From contig JAJXYM010000344.1 of the NCBI GenBank assembly GCA_021780585.1, forward strand, positions 1 through 11,433: a stretch of 11,433 bases of DNA, in the 5' to 3' direction. Source of the stretch: Deltaproteobacteria bacterium. GTDB taxonomy: Bacteria; Desulfobacterota; Binatia; Binatales; Binataceae. A program made the translations under genes and the position numbers. Positions 7,394-11,433 of this stretch are shown one piece after another (position 1 is the first letter of the stretch; each line of letters starts with the position of its first letter). Below the pieces are notes generated by a model, which searched no databases, was not told the origin of the DNA, and saw nothing but the letters and a program-made list of their open reading frames with translations.

Positions 7394-7677
7394 GACTTCC
7401 TCGCGAGCACGCGGATTTGCCGTTTGACGGCGGCGGTCCGCATGATCTGAAAACCGGCCACGCTGGACAGCAACGGGAGCGCGCCCTGACGGGCGCATAG
7501 CGCGAAGGCGACGCCGATTCCGAGCAGGCGCGTGAGATGGACCAGCATCGCGCTCCATCCGGCGCCGTGGCCGGCATACAGGCGCACATTCCATCCGAGC
7601 GCGGCAAAGTAGGCGAGGGCGAGCGTCGCGCCGAACCCGGCATAGGTCAAGGCGCGCGCCAACATCGGACCGGTCAT
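7390..7677 (-). CDS. atpR: AtpR, N-ATPase-specific small membrane subunit
   Basis: This 95-residue, very hydrophobic protein has about three membrane segments (near 7-33, 41-61 and 66-84) and a basic C-terminus (KRQIRVLARKS). It is placed between atpQ and atpB, exactly where N-ATPase operons carry atpR, and the call rests mainly on this position and topology. AtpR proteins have a conserved membrane Arg suggested to meet the subunit-c carboxylate and are thought to help c-ring assembly; R50 in HLTRLLGIG is the likely candidate here. The frame remains open upstream to 8421, but only the segment from the ATG at 7677 makes sense; upstream it is Arg-rich shadow of atpQ/atpC. The ATG overlaps the atpQ stop as ATGA and the stop overlaps atpB the same way, so translation is probably coupled on both sides. 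Confidence 0.88.
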   Translation of the reverse strand: MTGPMLARALTYAGFGATLALAYFAALGWNVRLYAGHGAGWSAMLVHLTRLLGIGVAFALCARQGALPLLSSVAGFQIMRTAAVKRQIRVLARKS

Positions 7678-7964
7678 TCGCTGTTCATCCCTTTCCAGAC
7701 CGCCCAAAAGCCGGCGGCGGCGCCGGCGAAAACCAGCGCCGCGCTCCAGAACACGCCGGTGTCGAAAGTGCGGTCGAGCCATCGGCCGACGAAGGCGCCG
7801 AGCAGAATCGGTCCGACAATAGTCCATCCGAAACGGCTCATCATCGCGAGCGCGCGTCCGAGCGGCCATTCGCCGGTCCGCAGCCAATGCTCGCGGCGGC
7901 GGCGCGCGCGTTCGATCGCGTCTTCCAGTTCGCCGCGATCGTCGGGTTCTTTGCCGGTCGCCAC
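7674..7964 (-). CDS. atpQ: AtpQ, N-ATPase-specific AtpI/gene-1-like membrane protein
   Basis: This 96-residue protein has a charged N-terminal third (GELEDAIERARRRREHW, 11-27) followed by two membrane helices (about 44-66, FGWTIVGPILLGAFVGRWLD, and 70-91, ending FWAVWKGM). The pattern, a Gly-rich first helix ending in GRWLDRTF, is that of the AtpI / 'ATPase gene 1' family, small proteins involved in assembling the c-ring or in Mg/Ca transport in some species. In N-ATPase operons this slot, after atpC and before atpR, is atpQ. The start is GTG at 7964, 15 nt after the atpC stop, with GGGA about 8 nt upstream; no ATG is available that would keep the first helix. The start is the least certain part of the call. 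Confidence 0.88.
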   Translation of the reverse strand: MATGKEPDDRGELEDAIERARRRREHWLRTGEWPLGRALAMMSRFGWTIVGPILLGAFVGRWLDRTFDTGVFWSAALVFAGAAAGFWAVWKGMNSE

Positions 7965-7979
7965 GAGACGGTCCCGCGA

Positions 7980-8405
7980 CTACTCCCGCGGCTTCGCCTT
8001 GAACGGCCGATCGGCCGGTCGCAGATAGCGACAAATCTGGCGAATCGCCGCGTGTTCCAGCCGATGCGCGCCCGCCCTTGCGGACTGTTCGGCCTCGAGG
8101 TTTTTGGTCATCGCCGCAAGCACCTGGCGCCGCAGCCGTCCAAGGTCGTCGCCGACGACCGCTTCGCGGGTGGCTATTTCGACTACTTCGCCGGCGCGAA
8201 CGCGCAGGACGCCGCCGCGAATCGCGACGTAGCGCTCGACGTTCCGATCGTCGCGCCAGCGCACCACGCAGATCGCGAGCGTGGTCAGCAGGTCCGCGTG
8301 ACGCGGCTCGATGCCGAAGGCGCCACTGGCGTCCTCCGCGCGAACATGGCGCACGGATTCCTCCTCGACCGCGATTTCGGTGGGAGTGGCGACAATGAGC
8401 TTCAT
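7980..8405 (-). CDS. atpC: N-ATPase (alternate F1Fo) subunit epsilon
   Basis: Epsilon sits at the foot of gamma and touches the c-ring; in many enzymes its C-terminal helices restrain ATP hydrolysis. The 141 residues fit the family (E. coli 139). The N-terminal beta-sandwich (1-85) includes GAFGIEPRHADLLTTL (28-43), the equivalent of the usual G..G.LP.HAPLLT.L, and RGGVLRVR (63-70). A helical hairpin follows (about 87-127), with a basic tail (PFKAKPRE). Whether these helices inhibit the enzyme cannot be told from sequence alone. The ATG at 8405 lies 15 nt after the atpD stop with GGGA close by. Order beta then epsilon at the head of the operon is one of the marks of N-ATPases; in the usual F-type operon they come last. 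Confidence 0.94.
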   Translation of the reverse strand: MKLIVATPTEIAVEEESVRHVRAEDASGAFGIEPRHADLLTTLAICVVRWRDDRNVERYVAIRGGVLRVRAGEVVEIATREAVVGDDLGRLRRQVLAAMTKNLEAEQSARAGAHRLEHAAIRQICRYLRPADRPFKAKPRE

Positions 8406-8420
8406 CGGTCCCGGCGCGCA

Positions 8421-9860
8421 CTAACCCTTGCGGGTCGCGAGCTCCTTCTGGCGCGCGTCTTCGAACGTGCCGACCATGTAAAACGAGCTTTCCGCCCAGT
8501 CGTCGCCTTCGCCCGACAAGATCGCGCCGCAGCCCTTAATCGTATCCTCGACCGCGACCGACTTGCCCGCGATTCCGGTGAACTGCTCGGTGACCATAAA
8601 GGGCTGCGTGAGAAAGCGCTCCAGACGCCGCGCGCGTGCGACCGTCCGGCGGTCTTCCGCGCTCAGCTCTTCGACGCCCAGCAGCGAGATGATCTCCTGC
8701 AACTCCTTGTAGCGCGCGATCGTTCGGCGCGCCTCCTCGGCGACCGCGTAATGGTCCGCACCGACGACCCGCGGATCGAGCAGCACGGAATTCGAAGCGA
8801 GCGGATCGATCGCCGGATATAGTCCTTGCGCGGCCATATCGCGCGATAACACGACCGAAGAGTCCAGATGGCGAAAGGTTTCGACCACCGCGGGATCGGT
8901 AAAGTCGTCGGCCGGCACGTAAACCGCCTGGATCGCCGTGACCGAAGCGCCGGCGACCGAGGCGATGCGCTCCTCCAACTCCGCGATTTCCGTCGCGAGC
9001 GTGGGCTGATAGCCGACTCGCGAGGGCAGCCGTCCGAGCATCCCGGAGACTTCCGATCCCGCCTGCACGAAGCGAAACACATTGTCCATCAGCAGCAGCA
9101 CGTCGCGCCGCATCACGTCGCGAAAATATTCGGCGACGGTCAAAGCCGTCATCCCGACACGCCATCGCGCGCCCGGCGGTTCATTCATCTGGCCGAAGAT
9201 CAGGGCGGTCCGCTCGAGCACGCCCGAGCGGCGGAGTTCGGCCAGGAGTTCATGACCTTCGCGCGAACGCTCGCCGATTCCCGCAAATACCGAAATGCCG
9301 GAGTATTTCTCGACCGTGCTGCGGATCAGCTCCATGATCAGCACGGTTTTGCCGACGCCCGCGCCGCCGAACATACCCGCCTTGCCGCCGCGCGCGAGCG
9401 GCGCCAACAAGTCGGCGACCTTGATTCCGGTGCGAAAGACTTCGCGCTGATGGTCCTGACGATTGATCGACGGCGAGCCCCGATGGATGGGCCAGCGCAT
9501 CACGTCGGACGCGAAGGCGCCGAGACGATCGATCGGAGTTCCGATTACATTGATCAGGCGGCCCAGCACCTGCTCGCCGACCGGGGCCTGAATCGGACCG
9601 CCGGTCGGCCAGACCGTCGCTCCGCGCCGCATCCCGGCGGTGTTTTCCATCGCCACGCCACGCACCGTGCGCCGGTCGAAGTGCTCCCGCACTTCGACGA
9701 CCAGGCGAGCGTCGCCGTCGGACTCGACCATGAGCGCGTCATTTATTGCCGGCAGCTCATCGCCGGGAAACTCAACGTCAACGACGGAACCGCGAATTCG
9801 CACCACCGTTCCGCGCGCTTTTCCGCCGACGGGCTTCGAATCTTGAGCAGGCTCATGCAT
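8421..9860 (-). CDS. atpD: N-ATPase (alternate F1Fo) subunit beta, catalytic
   Basis: Beta carries the catalytic ATP sites of F1. From the ATG at 9860 it has 479 residues. Landmarks: N-terminal barrel (about 15-85), Walker A GGAGVGKT (165-172), GERSREGHE (196-204) with E197 at the place of the catalytic E. coli E181, MNEPPGARWRVGMTALTVAEYFRD (positions 225-248), Walker B LLLMD (255-259), VYVPADDFTDPA (313-324), YPAIDPLASNS (348-358) and the DELSEED-like loop EELSAED (397-403) that pushes on gamma. All point to an active enzyme. A GTG at 9884 would add eight residues (starting DPPGSGF), but no ribosome binding site precedes it and a likely -10 element (9894-9889) lies beside it, so the ATG is preferred. 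Translation would then begin about 20 nt into the transcript with only a weak ribosome binding site. It is the first gene of the operon. Confidence 0.96.
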   Translation of the reverse strand: MHEPAQDSKPVGGKARGTVVRIRGSVVDVEFPGDELPAINDALMVESDGDARLVVEVREHFDRRTVRGVAMENTAGMRRGATVWPTGGPIQAPVGEQVLGRLINVIGTPIDRLGAFASDVMRWPIHRGSPSINRQDHQREVFRTGIKVADLLAPLARGGKAGMFGGAGVGKTVLIMELIRSTVEKYSGISVFAGIGERSREGHELLAELRRSGVLERTALIFGQMNEPPGARWRVGMTALTVAEYFRDVMRRDVLLLMDNVFRFVQAGSEVSGMLGRLPSRVGYQPTLATEIAELEERIASVAGASVTAIQAVYVPADDFTDPAVVETFRHLDSSVVLSRDMAAQGLYPAIDPLASNSVLLDPRVVGADHYAVAEEARRTIARYKELQEIISLLGVEELSAEDRRTVARARRLERFLTQPFMVTEQFTGIAGKSVAVEDTIKGCGAILSGEGDDWAESSFYMVGTFEDARQKELATRKG

Positions 9861-9888
9861 AAAGCCGGATCCGGGCGGGTCCACGCCA

Positions 9889-9926
9889 ATGATACGGCTT
9901 GCCGCGCCGGTCCGCTATCGATTATG
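9889..9926 (-). promoter_or_regulatory. candidate promoter region of the atp operon
   Basis: On the minus strand TATCAT (9894-9889) matches five of six bases of the sigma70 -10 box and would start transcription near 9882, just ahead of the atpD ATG at 9860. A second -10-like CATAAT lies at 9926-9921. Neither has a good -35 (TAGCGG at 9917-9912 is poor), so an activator or another sigma factor may be needed, or the call may be wrong. Confidence 0.3.
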
Positions 9927-9956
9927 CGATCGCGCACTGAGGTTTTCGCGCGCCAG

Positions 9957-9983
9957 CGCCATCGATCGCTGCGACCGATGGCG
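9957..9983. repeat. inverted repeat upstream of the atp operon
   Basis: CGCCATCG (9957-9964) and CGATGGCG (9976-9983) form a perfect 8-bp inverted repeat around 11 nt, about 97-123 nt before the atpD ATG. It could be an operator or a leader hairpin if transcription starts further upstream. No T-run follows on either strand. Confidence 0.45.
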
Positions 9984-10058
9984 TCTTCCGTGGCCGCCCG
10001 CGCCGCGAATCCGGATGCGACCGTCGTCCAGGCTTGCGGCGCGACGGTCCGCGGGCGG

Positions 10059-10087
10059 AGGCGCCGGTCGAGTCGTGAGCGGCGCCT
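10059..10087. repeat. second inverted repeat upstream of the atp operon
   Basis: AGGCGCC (10059-10065) and GGCGCCT (10081-10087) form a perfect 7-bp inverted repeat with a 15-nt spacer. Each arm itself contains the palindrome GGCGCC. In DNA this GC-rich, it may be chance. Confidence 0.35.
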
Positions 10088-10114
10088 GACGAAGCTTTGC
10101 ACGAGGTCCATACC

Positions 10115-10179
10115 TGTCATCCTGAGCGTAACGAAGAATCCCGGGATTCTTCACTTCGCCGACTCCGTTCAGAATGACA
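10115..10179. repeat. palindromic dispersed-type repeat (REP/MITE-like)
   Basis: A 65-bp imperfect palindrome bounded by TGTCAT (10115-10120) and ATGACA (10174-10179). The core 10133-10152 is a perfect 20-bp palindrome, GAAGAATCCC and its complement. The outer left arm (CCTGAGCG) pairs with the outer right arm (CGTTCAG) with mismatches, and the right arm is longer by the segment TTCGCCGACTC (10155-10165). The pattern TGTCATcCTGAGCG..GAAGAATC is one I know as a dispersed intergenic repeat in many bacterial genomes. Only one copy is in this window, so dispersal cannot be shown here. It sits 22 nt after the patatin-like stop codon, where its RNA hairpin could end or protect that transcript. Confidence 0.7.
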
Positions 10180-10201
10180 ATCTGACTGGTGCGGAGCTTC
10201 C

Positions 10202-11433
10202 CTAAGGCATAGCCGGCGCCGGAGCCGCGGGCGCGCCCTTGAGATACGCCTCCGCGCGGTTTTTCAGTTCATAGACCGAATTAATCTTCCACCCGCCGTT
10301 ATTGTCCAGGATGATCCGGCGCATGGTCGCGAAGCCGAGCGCCCGGTAACTCTCGAACTCGTTCTCGTCAAACCATTGATTGACCGTCGATTGTTGGGGG
10401 AAGCTCATATGCTGGCACCAGTAATTCAAAACGTCGGCGGTCTCGTCGCCGCACAAGGTCGGCTTGATATAAATCAGCCATCCGTTTTCGACTTTGCCTC
10501 CATCCGCCGCCCGATAGTCAATCCTGCCCAGCGCGCAGACCTTGCCTCTTCTTGCCGCTTTATTGTTCTCGTATTTGAATATTGGAAAATCATCGAAACT
10601 GATTTCGATACCCTGGTCAACGCGGATCTTCTGGATTGCGTTGCCGAGATCGCCGAAAGAATAGTCGGGATCGGCGGCGGCGTCGCAGACCACGATCAGA
10701 TGGCATCGGCGGCGCACCATTTCGTACAGGCCAAGATTCTCGAAATGACCGCCATCCGAGAGATACACATAAGAACTTTTGTCGTTGGTCCGCCCGAACG
10801 CCTCGGAGAGCCAGCCGCGCAGGCCGTAGCGCGGCTCCGATCGATAGTAGGTATCCTTGCCGCGTTCGCCGGGATTGCCCAGCCACCATCCGAGCCTCAC
10901 GTTGAACAGCGTCATCAGCAGAGTAATGACCGGCGACGATATGTATCCCATGTTGGGGCTGGCCGCCGCTCCGGAAATCGCGATCGCGGTGCCGAGCGAG
11001 ATTCCGCGATCCACGCTGTAGTCGGGATTGGCGTGGGAAATGCGCGCGTCGCCGCCGTAGCGCTCCGAGTCGCGATAGCCGGTTCGCGGACTGCCGCTGT
11101 GGAGGGCCGATACGGTGAAGTTCTCGCCCTTGCGTTCCTGCCATTGCAGTTGTGCTCCGCCGACCAGATTCAGGGTCATATTTACAATATGCAGAGGGCG
11201 CGCAAAGCGGCCGGAATCGACTTCGAAATTCAGGCGCTCGTTCAGCAATTTCGTCGCTTGCTCGCGCAGCTCGGCCAGCGTATTCGACGGCGTTCCGTCC
11301 AGCGCGCGGATAATCCGGGCTGGATCGTCGCGCAACAGACGGTCGAAGTCGCGCGCGACCATGCGCCTGAACTCGGCCTGACGTTGGCGTGTCCAACCGA
11401 CGGTGTCGGTGGCCTGTGAAGTCGCCACTCTGA
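10202..11433 (-). CDS. patatin-like phospholipase family protein, C-terminal part (cut by window edge)
   Basis: About 410 residues of a larger protein are visible; the frame is open through the last base. A GTG at 11428 is probably internal. Recognisable parts, numbered from that GTG, are AIAISGAAASPNMGY (148-162), a nearby hydrophobic segment with FNVRLGWWLGNP (175-186), and YLSDGGHFENLGLYEMVRRR (222-241), where D225 of the DGG motif is the expected catalytic Asp of the patatin Ser-Asp dyad. CHLIVVCDAAADPDYSF follows. These fit the large patatin-like proteins of Gram-negative bacteria, which probably act as lipid acyl hydrolases. The nucleophile motif GxSxG and N-terminal region would lie beyond the window, so activity cannot be judged. 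The C-terminus ends in an Ala/Pro tail. There is no link in function to the ATPase beyond shared strand. Confidence 0.8.
   Translation of the reverse strand, partial: RVATSQATDTVGWTRQRQAEFRRMVARDFDRLLRDDPARIIRALDGTPSNTLAELREQATKLLNERLNFEVDSGRFARPLHIVNMTLNLVGGAQLQWQERKGENFTVSALHSGSPRTGYRDSERYGGDARISHANPDYSVDRGISLGTAIAISGAAASPNMGYISSPVITLLMTLFNVRLGWWLGNPGERGKDTYYRSEPRYGLRGWLSEAFGRTNDKSSYVYLSDGGHFENLGLYEMVRRRCHLIVVCDAAADPDYSFGDLGNAIQKIRVDQGIEISFDDFPIFKYENNKAARRGKVCALGRIDYRAADGGKVENGWLIYIKPTLCGDETADVLNYWCQHMSFPQQSTVNQWFDENEFESYRALGFATMRRIILDNNGGWKINSVYELKNRAEAYLKGAPAAPAPAMP

Larger units (their letters stand above)
9861..10201. other. non-coding gap between atpD and the patatin-like gene
   Basis: These 341 bases hold no convincing gene. 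A 125-codon minus-strand frame (10120 to 9743) runs into atpD in another frame, is low in recognisable structure and is rejected. The gap contains the candidate atp promoter, two inverted repeats (9957-9983, 10059-10087) and the 65-bp palindrome at 10115-10179. The patatin-like gene ends into it and the atp operon starts out of it, both on the minus strand. Confidence 0.7.

Noticed and set aside
7678..8421. Long upstream extension of the atpR frame
   Set aside because: Low-complexity Arg-rich translation antiphase to atpQ and atpC, a GC-rich shadow.
3323..9860. Ordinary F-type ATP synthase operon or V/A-type ATPase
   Set aside because: Gene order begins with beta-epsilon, atpQ/atpR are present, delta is absent; subunits are clearly F-type, not V/A-type.
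9861..9884. GTG at 9884 as atpD start
   Set aside because: No ribosome binding site and it lies about at the predicted transcription start; the ATG at 9860 fits the family better.
9743..10120. 125-codon minus-strand frame before and into atpD
   Set aside because: Overlaps atpD in another frame, has no recognisable motif and starts within the palindromic repeat.
1..11433. tRNA, rRNA, CRISPR arrays, transposase genes
   Set aside because: Looked for and not seen on either strand.

Overview
The window is GC-rich, gene-dense bacterial DNA. It comes from a Gram-negative organism with an LPS outer membrane, because it opens inside lptD, which encodes the outer-membrane LPS translocon. No rRNA, tRNA or ribosomal marker is present, so the lineage stays open. 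The gene set and the GAAGAATC-type palindromic repeat would suit a proteobacterial or Binatota/Desulfobacterota-like genome, but that is a guess.

Layout. Bases 1-1882 (+) hold the 3' part of lptD. Bases 2047-3126 (+) encode an ACAD10/11-type aminoglycoside-phosphotransferase-fold kinase. These two genes converge on a nine-gene minus-strand operon at 9860-3323, whose transcription order is atpD, atpC, atpQ, atpR, atpB, atpE, atpF, atpA, atpG. Bases 9861-10201 are non-coding and hold the likely operon promoter, two inverted repeats and a 65-bp dispersed-type palindrome. Bases 11433-10202 (-) encode the C-terminal part of a patatin-like phospholipase cut by the window edge.

The centre of interest is the atp operon. 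Order beta-epsilon-Q-R-a-c-b-alpha-gamma, the extra membrane genes atpQ and atpR, and the lack of a separate delta gene identify it as the alternate F1Fo ATPase ('N-ATPase'). This is a known, sporadically distributed and laterally transferred family, normally carried in addition to a housekeeping ATP synthase. All nine genes look intact: Walker motifs, the catalytic beta Glu, the alpha arginine finger, the subunit-a Arg and the subunit-c carboxylate are present. The genes overlap or lie within 15 nt of each other, so they are almost certainly one transcript.

Details worth attention are a two-glutamate ion-binding site in subunit c (E26 and E59), a 250-residue subunit b whose C-terminus resembles the C-terminal part of delta, a Gln-to-Glu change in the alpha P-loop, and the palindromic repeat beside the operon. 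I did not find a wholly unknown system here; the operon is a variant of a described family.
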